From Paulinella micropora (taxonomy: Eukaryota > Cercozoa > Imbricatea > Euglyphida), in the NCBI GenBank assembly GCA_009731375.1, contig BJOX01000162.1, positions 540,563 through 563,524 of the forward strand: a stretch of 22,962 nt of DNA, written 5' to 3'. A program made the translations under genes and the position numbers. Position 1 is the stretch's first letter; every line of letters starts with the position of its first letter. The notes beneath the pieces were generated by a model. The model saw only the letters and a program-made list of their open reading frames with translations, was not told where the DNA came from and searched no databases. Positions 1 to 10,173 of the stretch are shown here, piece by piece.

Positions 1-261
1 CTAGAGCTGCCTCGAAACCCCACCCATAACAATCTGGTGTCTGCTGGGTCCTGGGCTATCAACCAGCATATGCGGAGTTTAAGATCTTTTACGCGCGCAA
101 CGACCCTCCTCCCCAGCATCTACCACCAAAGGGTTATGAGTTGGCGTCACAGTTTAACGCCTTGAGGCCATTGGGCCGGAACTCTGTTTAGCAAGTGTGA
201 CTAGGTTTTTTCATCGGGATTTCCCTCAAATATGTCACAGTCAACACTCCAAGGCAGATTT
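1..261 (+). other. Unique island with a short protein-like open frame
   Basis: This is non-repetitive sequence at the window edge. In frame 3 the stretch from 30 to the TAG at 189-191 is open (53 codons, preceded by a TAA at 27-29). It has protein-like composition, including YQPAYAEFKIFYARNDPPP and a Leu/Pro-rich tail, but no family I recognise. An acceptor-like AG lies at 65-66. It could be a terminal exon or the relic of a retroelement. The stretch at 1-50 also weakly resembles 7182-7220 (shared TCGAAAC-CCA and CTGGGTCCT). A function cannot be assigned. Confidence 0.25.
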
Positions 262-291
262 ACTTATTATTATTATTATTATTATTATTAT

Positions 292-325
<34 letters not shown>

Positions 326-373
326 TGTAGTAGTAGTATTATTAGTATTATTAGTATTATTAGTATTATTAGT
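262..373. repeat. (ATT)n / (TAG)n trinucleotide microsatellite
   Basis: A run of ATT units changes to TAG units at about 291 and then to mixed TAGTATTAT units. The open frames across it (poly-Ile, poly-Ser) are repeat artefacts. Confidence 0.9.
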
Positions 374-400
374 GTTTTATCTCATGGGCCTTACATAAAT

Positions 401-403
401 TTG

Positions 404-436
<33 letters not shown>

Positions 437-704
437 AGAGTTTAGTGTATTAGTGTGATATTTATTTCCGTTGTGGCTTTGTGTGTATGTATGTATGTAT
501 GTAAAATATGTAATGTATGTAATGTATGTATGTATGTATGTATGTATGTATGTATGTATGTATGCATGTATATGTATGTATGTATGTATGTATTTATTTA
601 TGTATGTATGCATGTATGTATGTATGTATGTATGTATGTATGTATGTATGTATGTGTATGTATGTATGTATGTTTAGTGTAGTATGATATTTATTTTCGC
701 TGTG

Positions 705-708
<4 letters not shown>
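401..708. repeat. (TA)n and (TATG)n tracts with a duplicated island
   Basis: A (TA)n run at about 401-425 leads into TATG tetranucleotides, with the main array at about 485-675. An island at 435-474 (GATATTTATTTCCGTTGTGGC) recurs at about 673-706 with a few substitutions, so the TATG array is bracketed by two copies of the same unique sequence. Confidence 0.85.
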
Positions 709-735
<27 letters not shown>

Positions 736-815
736 CTTCTTCTTCTTCTTCTTCTTCTTCTTCTTCCTTTTTCCCCTCTCCTTCTCCTTCTTCTTCTCTT
801 TCTCCTTCTCCTTCT

Positions 816-848
<33 letters not shown>

Positions 849-1255
849 CCTTTTCTTCTTCTCCTTCTCCTTCTCCTCCTCGTTCTCCTCCTCCTCCTCC
901 TCCTTCTTCTCCTTCTTCTTCTTCTTCTTCTTCTTCTTCTTCTTCTTCTTCTTCTTCTTCTTCTTCTTCTTCTGTTCTATGTGTAGGAAAAGTAACGAGT
1001 TATGACACGTCTTCTTCTTCTTCTTCTTCTTCTTCTTCTTCTTCTTCTTCTTCTTCTTCTTTTTCTTCTTCTCCTCCTCCTCCTCCTCCTCATTCTTCTT
1101 CTCCTTCTCCTTCTCCTCCTTCTTCTCCTTCTCCTTCTCCTTCTTCTTCTTCTTCTTCTTCTTCTTCTTCTTCTTCTTCTTCTCCTCCTCCTCCTCCTCC
1201 TCCTCCTTCTCATCCTCCTCCTCCTTCTCATCCTCCTCCTCCTCCTTCTTCTTCT

Positions 1256-1286
<31 letters not shown>

Positions 1287-1288
1287 TT
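706..1288. repeat. Long (TTC)n·(GAA)n / TCC tract
   Basis: About 550 bp of TTC with interspersed TCC/CTC triplets lies in two blocks (706-973 and 1012-1288). They are separated by an island containing AGTAACGAGTTATGACACG. A second copy of that island closes the right block at about 1287-1323. Pyrimidine-mirror tracts of this kind can form triplex (H-DNA) in vitro. The Leu, Ser, Lys and Arg homopolymer frames on both strands are artefacts. Confidence 0.9.
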
Positions 1289-1323
1289 CCATATGCAGGA
1301 AAATGGTAACGAGTTATGACACG

Positions 1324-1370
1324 TTCTGTCTGTTTTATCGCATTGGCTCCAAAGCGGATTGCCGTCAGTA

Positions 1371-1436
<66 letters not shown>

Positions 1437-1493
1437 CCATCTATCTATCTGTCTGTTTTATCGCATTGGTTCCAAAGCAGATCGCCGTCAGTA

Positions 1494-1551
<58 letters not shown>

Positions 1552-1645
1552 ATCTATCTATCTATATATATATATATATATATATATCTTTCTGTCTGTC
1601 TGTCTGGTCTGTCTGGTCTGTCTGTCTGTCTATCCGGTCTGTCTG

Positions 1646-1676
<31 letters not shown>

Positions 1677-1880
1677 GTCTATCTATCTATCTATCTATCT
1701 ACCTACCTACCTATCTGTCAACCTTTCTATCCATCCATCTATCTATCCATCTATCTATCCATTTATCCATCTCTCTATCTATCTATCCATCTATCTATCC
1801 ATATATCTATCCATTTATCTGTCTCTCTATCTATCCGTCTTTTTATTTGTCTGTGTGTATGTTGGCTCCACAGCAGATTA

Positions 1881-1942
<62 letters not shown>

Positions 1943-1982
1943 CTGTTGGCTCCACAGCAGATGACTATCTATCTATCCATCG

Positions 1983-2019
<37 letters not shown>

Positions 2020-2199
2020 CCTACCTACCTACCTACCTACCTACCTATCTACCTACCTACCTACCTGCCTTTCTACCTACCTACCTGCCTATCTACCTAT
2101 CTACCTATATATCTTATCTTTCTATCGATGTGTGTATAGATGACAAGATCATCAAAATGCAATTCTTTGTCCTCAAGGAGGGATGGCGTTTAGTGGTCC

Positions 2200-2237
<38 letters not shown>

Positions 2238-2259
2238 CTGTTAGCTCCACAGCAGATTA

Positions 2260-2308
<49 letters not shown>

Positions 2309-2315
2309 CTTTTAC

Positions 2316-2352
<37 letters not shown>

Positions 2353-2359
2353 CTTTTAC

Positions 2360-2400
<41 letters not shown>

Positions 2401-2448
2401 ATCTATCAATTATTGTCCTCACGGAGGGGTGGTGTTTAGTGGTCCGTA
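1324..2448. repeat. (CTAT)n/(CTAC)n domain with three sets of duplicated islands
   Basis: CTAT tetranucleotides shift to CCAT, CTGT and CTAC variants. They are punctuated by repeated unique islands. Set 1 (TTTTATCGCATTGG-TCCAAAG) is at 1324-1374 and 1448-1497. Set 2 (TTGGCTCCACAGCAGAT) is at about 1860, 1944 and, as TTAGCTCC, 2239. Set 3 (TGTCCTCA-GGAGGG-TGG) is at about 2165-2203 and 2410-2448. No island has convincing splice signals. Long YLSI-type frames are repeat translation. Confidence 0.88.
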
Positions 2449-2456
2449 TGTATGTC

Positions 2457-2586
2457 TTGTATTGCCTTGTCTAGTATTGTATTGTATTGTATTGTCTTGT
2501 CTTGTCTTGTCTTGTCTTGTCTTGTATTCTCTTGTCTTGTATTGTCTTGTATTGTATTGTATTGTATTGTATTGTATTGTATTGCA
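2457..2586. repeat. (TTGTA)n/(TTGTC)n pentanucleotide array
   Basis: Roughly 25 pentanucleotide units interchange TTGTA and TTGTC. This is the only 5-bp-period array in the window. It is followed at about 2588-2627 by an island (GTTGGTTCGTATTCCGCAG) that reappears at 3752-3775. Confidence 0.85.
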
Positions 2587-2627
2587 TACATATAGTTGGT
2601 TCGTATTCCGCAGTTCATTCACATACT

Positions 2628-3716
<1,089 letters not shown>

Positions 3717-3784
3717 TATACACTACATATACACACACATTTATGACATTTATAGTTGGTTCGCATTCCGCAGTTCATTCTCAG

Positions 3785-3964
3785 CTTCATCTTTATCCGA
3801 AACCGCCTCAGAATCGATGTCTTCTCTGCCTTCTTCGTCAAAATCGTACCTTTCCTTCTTTCTTTCTTTCTTTCTTTCCTTCTTTCTTTCTTTTCTTTCT
3901 TTCATCTTTATCCAAAACCGCATCAGAATCGATATCTTCTCCGCCTTCTTCGTCAAAATCGTAC

Positions 3965-4003
<39 letters not shown>

Positions 4004-4055
4004 TCATCTTTATCCGAAACCGCATCAGAATCCGCCTTCTTTGTCAAAATCGTAC

Positions 4056-4090
<35 letters not shown>

Positions 4091-4208
4091 TTCTTTTCTT
4101 TTCTTTTCTTTCTTTCTTTCTTTCTTTCTTCATCTTTATCCGAAACCGCATCAGAATCGATGTCTTCTTCGCCTTCTTCGTCAAAATCGTACCTTCCTTC
4201 CTTTCTTC

Positions 4209-4243
<35 letters not shown>

Positions 4244-4244
4244 T

Positions 4245-4275
<31 letters not shown>

Positions 4276-4356
4276 ATCTTTATCCGAAATCGCATCAGAA
4301 TCGATGTCTTCTTCGCCTTCTTCGTCAAAATCGTACCTTCCTTTCTTTCTTTCTTC

Positions 4357-4387
<31 letters not shown>

Positions 4388-4451
4388 TATCTTTATCCGA
4401 AACCGCATCAGAATCGATGTCTTCTTCGCCTTCTTCGTCAAAATTGTACCT

Positions 4452-4487
<36 letters not shown>

Positions 4488-4524
4488 ATCCGAAACCGCA
4501 TCAGAATCGATGTCTTCTCCGCCT

Positions 4525-4556
<32 letters not shown>

Positions 4557-4651
4557 TATCTTTATCTTTATCTTTATCCGAAACCGCATCAGAATTTCTT
4601 TCTTTCTTTCTTTTTTTCTTTTTGCTTAGCCTTCTTCGTCAAAATCGTACC
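3785..4651 (-). repeat. Compound repeat: about 65-bp cassette plus (CTTT)n, about nine full or partial copies
   Basis: A unique cassette (CTTTATCCGAAACCGCATC at its left, TCGTCAAAATCGTACC at its right) recurs at about 3785, 3902, 4004, 4130, 4273, 4389, 4486, 4556 and 4631, separated by CTTT arrays. The copy at 4004 lacks an internal segment, 4486 and 4556 lack the right end, and 4631 lacks the left end. On the minus strand the cassette reads as an acidic peptide (YDFDEEGEEDIDSDAVSDKD). In the first copy it runs on to AENELRNANQL and a stop at 3750-3752. This could be a multiplied C-terminal exon piece, or acidic residues may simply follow from GAA/GAC-rich sequence. Confidence 0.8.
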
Positions 4652-4701
4652 TATCTATCTATCTATCAATCAATCTATCTATCTATCTATCTATCTGTCT
4701 G

Positions 4702-4738
<37 letters not shown>

Positions 4739-4757
4739 TTATCTGTCTATCTGTCTT

Positions 4758-4789
<32 letters not shown>

Positions 4790-4860
4790 CCTACCTACCT
4801 ACCTACCTACCTACCTACCTACCTACCTACCTGCCTACCTATCCATCTACCTATCCATCT
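4652..4860. repeat. (CTAT)n passing into (CTAC)n
   Basis: This array has CTAT units with CAAT and CTGT variants on the left and CTAC units on the right, ending CTATCCATCTACC. The same left-to-right order recurs in each unit of the next block. Confidence 0.85.
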
Positions 4861-4918
4861 GTGCTGTGCAGCTGTTTCATTCATACGGCATGCTCAAGCT
4901 GTTAATTGCCTTGTGCGG

Positions 4919-4957
<39 letters not shown>

Positions 4958-5106
4958 GCTTTCTATCTACCTATCTACCTCTACCTACCTACCTACCTAC
5001 CTACCTACCTATCCATCTGTGCTGTGCAGCTGTTTCATTCATACGGCATGCTCAAGCTGTCAATTGCCTTGTGCGGCTATCTATCTATCTATCTATCTAT
5101 CTGTCC

Positions 5107-5139
<33 letters not shown>

Positions 5140-5259
5140 CCTACCTACCTACCTATCCATCTACCTATCCATCTACCTATCCATCTGTGCTGTGCAGCTG
5201 TTTCATTCATACGGCATGCTCAAGCTGTTAATTGCCTTGTGCGGCTATCTATCTAGCTG

Positions 5260-5303
<44 letters not shown>

Positions 5304-5439
5304 CCTACCTACCTACCTACCTCCTACCTATCTACCTACCTACCTACCTACCTACCTACCTATCCATCTACCTATCCAACTGTGCTGTGCAGCTGTTTCA
5401 TTCATACGGCATGCTCAAGCTGTTAATTGCCTTGTGTGG

Positions 5440-5515
<76 letters not shown>

Positions 5516-5667
5516 GTATCTATCTTTCTATCTACCTACCTACCTACCTACCTATCTACCTACCTACCTACCTACCTACCTACCTACCTATCCATCTACC
5601 TATCCATCTGTGCTGTGCAGCTGTTTCATTCATACGGCATGCTCAAGCTGTTAATTGCCTTGTGCGG

Positions 5668-5706
<39 letters not shown>

Positions 5707-5802
5707 CCTACCTACCTACCTGCCTATCCATCTACCTATCCATCTGTGCAGCTGTTTCATTCATACGGCATGCTCAAGCTGTTAATTGCCTTGTGCGGCT
5801 AT
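4861..5802 (+). repeat. Higher-order repeat: six copies of an acceptor plus half-exon island
   Basis: A 62-bp island starting GTGCTGTGCAG and ending GTGCGGCTAT occurs at 4861-4922, 5019-5080, 5187-5248, 5382-5443, 5610-5671 and, in a shortened form, 5746-5802. Copies are nearly identical (for example TTA/TCA in copy 2, TGC/TGT in copy 4). Each is followed by CTAT units, then CTAC units, then CTATCCATC, giving units of about 140-230 bp. GTGCAG after a pyrimidine tract resembles a splice acceptor. Only the sixth copy continues into the second half of the exon at 5803. Confidence 0.88.
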
Positions 5803-5845
5803 CCGTTCATCTCCAGCTTCGTCCAGGAAAAATACAACATAAAAG
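5752..5845 (+). CDS. Putative internal exon of an unidentified, possibly membrane, protein
   Basis: The 94-nt stretch follows a pyrimidine-rich tract ending GTGCAG and ends AAAAG|GTATGT, a consensus donor. Read from its first base it encodes 31 residues plus one base: [17 protein letters not shown] followed by [14 protein letters not shown]. The first part is hydrophobic enough to be part of a membrane segment. The three right-half copies vary at five sites, all third codon positions of this frame, which supports coding origin. Its phase (0 to 1) fits the exon candidate at 6635-6675. I do not recognise the family. This is the only place where left and right halves are joined; elsewhere microsatellite separates them. 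Confidence 0.5.
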
Positions 5846-5899
5846 GTATGTATGTATGTACGTGTGTATGTATGTATGTTTGTATCTATCTATCTATCC

Positions 5900-5948
<49 letters not shown>

Positions 5949-6060
5949 CCTACCTACCTACCTACCTACCTACCTACCTTCTTATCTATCTATCCTTTCA
6001 TCTCCAGCTTCGTCCAAGAAAAATACAACATCAAAGGTATGTATGTCTGTACGTCACGTG

Positions 6061-6126
<66 letters not shown>

Positions 6127-6142
6127 ACTGTCTGTCTATCTA

Positions 6143-6182
<40 letters not shown>

Positions 6183-6262
6183 TCTTTCTATCTATCTATC
6201 TTTCTATCTATCTATCTATCCTTTCATCTCCAGCTTCGTCCATGAAAAGTACAACATCAACG
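5803..6262 (+). repeat. Three copies of the right half-exon plus donor, separated by CTAT/CTAC/TATG
   Basis: Copies are at 5803-5845, 5994-6036 and 6220-6262, each followed by GGTATGTATG. Read in the PFISSFV frame the differences are CCG/CCT/CCT, CAG/CAA/CAT, AAA/AAA/AAG, ATA/ATC/ATC and AAA/AAA/AAC. The second and third copies are preceded by CCTTTCATCTCCAG, itself acceptor-like, so each could be a shorter alternative exon with a usable donor. Microsatellites between them would then be intronic. Confidence 0.7.
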
Positions 6263-6465
6263 GTATGTATGTATGTATGTATGTATGTATGTGTCTATCT
6301 ATCTATCTATCTATCTATCTATCCATCTTTCTACCTACCTACCTATCTACCTATCTACCTACCTATATATCTATCTATCCATCTATCTATCTATCTATCT
6401 ATCTATATATCTATCTATTTATTTATCTATCTCGGACGTTTCCCGGGCATCTTAGCGCATCCCCG
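6263..6465. repeat. (TATG)n, (CTAT)n and (CTAC)n tracts
   Basis: TATG units directly follow the third donor-like GTATGT, then CTAT and CTAC units with a few TTTA variants run to about 6431. A short unique segment (CGGACGTTTCCCGGGCATC) then leads into the T-rich block. Confidence 0.8.
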
Positions 6466-6500
6466 TTTTCTTTTTTTTTTCTTTTTTTCTTTTTTTTTTT

Positions 6501-6643
6501 CGTTTGTCCTGATGCATGCCACATGCCATTTCAGACCTCTCAAATTCCTGTTTTTTTTGTCCTGGCGCATGCGTATTGCCTTTTTAGACTTTTCAATTAT
6601 CTTTTGTCCTGACGCATGCCTATTGCCTTTTTAGACTTCTCCC
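6501..6643 (+). repeat. Three copies of an acceptor-like island
   Basis: GTCCTGAYGCATGCC-like sequence followed by a pyrimidine run and TTTCAG or TTTTTAG, then ACYTYTC, occurs at about 6501-6549, 6557-6602 and 6604-6643. The copies diverge more than those upstream. Only the third continues into an open protein-like stretch (6635-6675). Confidence 0.7.
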
Positions 6644-6675
6644 GGTTCGGCCTGTCCAGCTACGTCACCTTTCTG
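6635..6675 (+). CDS. Putative small internal exon
   Basis: After GCCTTTTTAG an open stretch of 41 nt ends CTG|GTCTGT. Joined in phase 1 to the candidate exon at 5752-5845 it would supply an Asp codon and then FSRFGLSSYVTFL, ending in phase 0. Phase agreement and the two splice-like boundaries are the only evidence, and the donor is weaker than the upstream GTATGT. A 41-nt exon is small but within known range. The microsatellite and island sequence in between would be an intron of about 790 bp. Confidence 0.3.
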
Positions 6676-6677
6676 GT

Positions 6678-6923
6678 CTGTATGTATGTATGTATGTATG
6701 TATGTATGTATGTATGTATGTATGTATGTATGTATGTATGTATGTATGTATGTTCCACATCATCATATGCACAATCCACATTACACAATACCCCCGGGGA
6801 AACAGTAGGGAAAAAACAAACAAACAAACAAACAAACATTAGCTGTGTCTATCTATCTATCTATCTATCCATCTATCTATCTATCTATTTGCCCCTATTG
6901 AGCCTACCTGACGCTACAATTTG

Positions 6924-6966
<43 letters not shown>

Positions 6967-6967
6967 G

Positions 6968-7025
<58 letters not shown>

Positions 7026-7060
7026 TTGCCCCTATTGAGCCTACCTGAAGCTACAATTTG

Positions 7061-7096
<36 letters not shown>

Positions 7097-7098
7097 GT
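6678..7098. repeat. (TATG)n, (CAAA)n and (CTAT)n with a duplicated 37-bp island
   Basis: TATG units at 6678-6751 are followed by a unique stretch (6752-6815), CAAA units (6816-6838) and CTAT arrays. The island TTTGCCCCTATTGAGCCTAC with its continuation to AATTTGATC occurs at about 6888-6924 and 7024-7062, differing at one site (ACGC/AAGC). Confidence 0.85.
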
Positions 7099-7435
7099 GA
7101 AGCACAATCCTGTTCCCTCAGGGTGCCCTTTCTCGCTTGTTGAGCCCGGAATAAAACCCACAGTGCTCTGTCGGTGTATACTAGACTGTCGACAGTCTCG
7201 AAACTCCATCTGCTTACTGGGTCCTCTGTAATGGAGGTGGGAGCTCGTTCTGCAAGGGGCGCTTATGGAACGAGCCCTGGCCCCGCCTGGTACTAGGGAG
7301 CTTTGGTATCGCCTGTATCAGTCCCTTCCGTGCAAACATCACGGCTTAGCTGGGCATCGGGTTAATACTTTACCCACAGACTTCCTTGGTTGACGAAATC
7401 AGAAGCTCCTTTTTTCTGACATTAGTCGATATCTC

Positions 7436-7436
<1 letters not shown>
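7099..7436. other. Unique island, no gene identified
   Basis: About 340 bp of non-repetitive sequence carries an acceptor-like TTCCCTCAG at about 7113-7121 and an AATAAA-type motif near 7151. A frame from the acceptor is open for about 36 codons to a TAA near 7229, but it resembles nothing known. It may be a terminal exon, a 3' UTR or an old LTR fragment. Confidence 0.3.
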
Positions 7437-7488
<52 letters not shown>

Positions 7489-7664
7489 CTATCTATCTAT
7501 CTATCTATCTATCTAATCTATCTAATCTATCTTATCTATCTTATCTATCTATCTATCTATCTATCTATCTTATCTATCTATCTATCTATCTATCTATCTT
7601 ATCTATCTATCTATCTATCTATCCATTTCGGGTTTCTGGTGTGCCACTTTCTATCTTATCTATC

Positions 7665-7705
<41 letters not shown>

Positions 7706-7736
7706 ATGTCGGTTTTCTGGTGTGCCACTTTCTATC

Positions 7737-7785
<49 letters not shown>

Positions 7786-7823
7786 CAACCATTTGGGGTT
7801 TCTGGTTTGCCACTTTCTTGCTT
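7436..7823. repeat. (CTAT)n tracts with a triplicated island
   Basis: CTAT and CTTAT/CTAAT variant arrays are separated by GGTTTCTGGTKTGCCACTTTC-like islands at about 7627, 7709 and 7796 (the shared core is TTTCTGGT-TGCCACTTTCT). The third copy continues into unique sequence to 7882. Confidence 0.8.
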
Positions 7824-7882
7824 TTTTGCTTCCTGAAAAGCCTGGCCTGTGGGGGTGCCACTTTTGCACCCAAGACCCTAAA

Positions 7883-8005
<123 letters not shown>

Positions 8006-8066
8006 AGATAGGTTTGGGATGGTATAGAATGAACAACTGCGAACATTCCAGTGGCGAATAGACCAA

Positions 8067-8128
8067 TCCTACCTACCTACCTAACTACCTACCTACCTAC
8101 CTACCACCTATCTATCTATCTATCTATC

Positions 8129-8191
<63 letters not shown>

Positions 8192-8216
8192 GTCTGTCTA
8201 TCTGTCTATCTATCTG

Positions 8217-8253
<37 letters not shown>

Positions 8254-8435
8254 TATGAACTCATGGACATGTTTCTTCATCAATATCTATCTATCTATCT
8301 ATCTATATATCTATTATTTCTCCATCAATATTTGTTTTAGATATGAAAATGCTAAGCTGTGTATGTATACATGTATGTATGTATGTATGTATGTTAGATT
8401 GATTTGGATTTCAACCAAATTATCACAGAACAGCG

Positions 8436-8488
<53 letters not shown>

Positions 8489-8504
8489 AAGACACACGCA
8501 CATA

Positions 8505-8539
<35 letters not shown>

Positions 8540-8683
8540 CCTCTCTCTCTCTCTATGTATATATATACATATATATGTATATATGCTCACAACCACAAGC
8601 ACAACAACAACGCACAACATACATACATTATATTTCTTTAATACATGTATGTGTATTGTGTATGTATATGTATGTGTATTTTA
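8067..8683. repeat. CTAC, CTAT, TATG, CT, CA and TA tracts
   Basis: In order there is CTAC (8067-8105), CTAT with CTGT variants (8106-8252), a unique stretch around 8253-8284, a short CTAT run, AT-rich unique sequence, TATG (8370-8393), CT then CA (8438-8490), CT/CTTT (8504-8555) and TATA/CA-rich sequence. No coding signal was seen. Confidence 0.75.
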
Positions 8684-8684
8684 G

Positions 8685-8724
8685 GCAACATACGAAACGG
8701 AGCACAGCGAGCGTGACGTCAGTC

Positions 8725-8767
<43 letters not shown>

Positions 8768-8896
8768 TATGTATATATAATGTGTGTAAGGGCAAGTGAA
8801 AATTTCGGCCAGTGATTTTTCACCGCAGAATACGTTGTTTTTGCACAAAACTTTGGGTGGCCGGAATTCTTCCCTAGTCTTTCACCGCAAGATACG

Positions 8897-8930
<34 letters not shown>

Positions 8931-8950
8931 CCAAAATTTGGGGGGGCCGA

Positions 8951-9012
<62 letters not shown>

Positions 9013-9092
9013 CAAAATTTGAGGTGGCCGAAATTTTTTACTTGTCCTGATGTAGGCGACGTACGAAACGGAGCACAGTGAGCGCGATGTGA
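8685..9092. repeat. Duplicated island bracketing (AT)n and poly-T tracts
   Basis: AGGCAACATACGAAACGGAG... at about 8683-8724 recurs at about 9051-9092 as AGGCGACGTACGAAACGGAG, the next bases also matching (CACAGYGAGCG). Between them lie (AT)n (8724-8782) and T homopolymers (8898-8930, 8947-9010). A degenerate sequence (CCAAAATTTG-GG-GGCCG-AATT) is present about three times, at 8848, 8931 and 9011. Confidence 0.75.
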
Positions 9093-9104
9093 GTCCGGGA
9101 GGTG

Positions 9105-9290
9105 TCCACGTTGCCATTTCTGCCCAAGAACTAGAAAGAAGCCAGGTGATCTATCTATCGATCTATCTATCTGTCTATCTATCTATCTATCTATCTACCT
9201 ACCTACCTACCTACCTACCTACCGCTCTACCTATCTACCTATCTATCTTTCATGTGCCTATTTCTGCACAAGAACTAGAAAACAAGCAAT
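9105..9290 (+). repeat. Duplicated coding-like island flanking CTAT/CTAC
   Basis: CACGTTGCCATTTCTGCCCA... (9107-9145) and CATGTGCCTATTTCTGCACA... (9251-9289) are diverged copies. In one common frame they read HVAISAQELERSQ and [13 protein letters not shown]. Four of seven changed codons are synonymous. The first copy ends CCAG|GTGATC, donor-like. CTAT then CTAC arrays separate them. This is possibly an exon fragment multiplied like that at 4861-6262; the family is unknown. Confidence 0.5.
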
Positions 9291-9296
9291 ATATGT

Positions 9297-9430
9297 ATGC
9301 ATACAGATATAGACATAGATATAGAATGTAGACAAAGAGATAGAGATATAGATATAGATAGAGATAGAGATATAGATATAGATATAGATATAGATATAGA
9401 TATAGACATATATATACATATATATATATG

Positions 9431-9462
<32 letters not shown>

Positions 9463-9592
9463 GAGAGAGAGAGAGAGATCGAGATATAGATATAGATGTA
9501 GATGCATATATAGATATAGATATAGATATAGATATAGATATAGATATAGATATAGATATAGATATAGATATAGATATAGATACCTCTATATG
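9297..9592. repeat. (GATATA)n hexanucleotide with (TA)n and (GA)n inserts
   Basis: TAGATA/GATATA units run on the plus strand in two blocks (9305-9406 and 9480-9582), with TA-rich and GA-rich segments in the middle. Orientation is again opposite to the CTAT arrays. Confidence 0.85.
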
Positions 9593-9660
9593 TAGTCCTA
9601 CGCTAGCCGATCTCAATTTTGTGTGTGTGTGTGTGCATATGTATTTATCTCTCCGTCAAG

Positions 9661-9932
9661 AACCCCACAGTCACCGCCACCTCCTCCATACCTCAACCTC
9701 AGTTCCAACCTGTACCCTCACCTATACCGGCCGGGTACTCTCCCTACCGGCCCTACTCCTCCAACCCCGACCTCAACCCAAACTCGGCCATATCCGCCAT
9801 GGCCAGCCCCTCCGGCCCGGAGGGGCAAAAGGGCAATTTCTCCGGCCCAGGGCAAACAAGCACGACGCAAGGAGGCACGCCCATGCGTCACCTCTATACG
9901 CCGTATGCAGCAGACGCCAACTCGCACGTCAC
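9661..9932 (+). CDS. Putative exon, Pro/Ser/Gln/Gly-rich protein
   Basis: The 272-nt stretch follows a pyrimidine-rich segment ending CAAG and is open throughout one frame, with C or G at most third positions, unlike its AT-rich surroundings. It encodes a low-complexity peptide, for example GYSPYRPYSSNPDLNPNS, SGPEGQKGNFSGPGQ and MRHLYTPYAADANSH. Such composition is common in disordered regions of transcriptional and RNA-binding cofactors, but no domain is visible. A donor-like CAC|GTATCT closes it. The same frame would continue into CTTT repeat, which I take as intron. An alternative acceptor is CCCCACAG at about 9662-9669. Confidence 0.4.
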
Positions 9933-9941
9933 GTATCTTTC

Positions 9942-10173
9942 TCCTTTCTTTCTTTCTTTCTTTTTTTTCTTTTCTTTCTTTCTTTCTTTCTTTCTTTTTT
10001 CTTTCTCTCTCTCTCTCTTCTATTTTCTTCTATTTTTAATTCTCTCGTTTCTCTTCTTTCTCTTTTCTTCTCTGGAAGCCCCTCCCCCTCCCGCCCCCTC
10101 CCCTTTCCCTCCTCCCACTCACACACACACTCAAAAATCTCTCTCTCTCTCTCTCTCTCTCCCTTCCCTCCCC
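9942..10173. repeat. (CTTT)n and (CT)n tract entering an assembly gap
   Basis: CTTT units and imperfect CT sequence with a C-rich segment (10078-10118) end in CCCTTCCCTCCCC before the N run at 10174-10601. Nothing can be said inside the gap. Confidence 0.8.

Noticed and set aside
594-1319. Poly-Lys/Glu, poly-Arg and poly-Leu/Ser frames on both strands
   Set aside because: All are readings of the TTC·GAA tract, with no coding evidence.
4861-5802. CRISPR-like alternation of conserved repeats and spacers
   Set aside because: The 'spacers' are microsatellite, unit lengths vary from about 140 to 230 bp, the conserved part is not palindromic, and the context is eukaryotic.
8714-8721. Perfect CRE palindrome TGACGTCA
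   Set aside because: It is not kept in the second copy of the island at 9051-9092, and no promoter context is evident.
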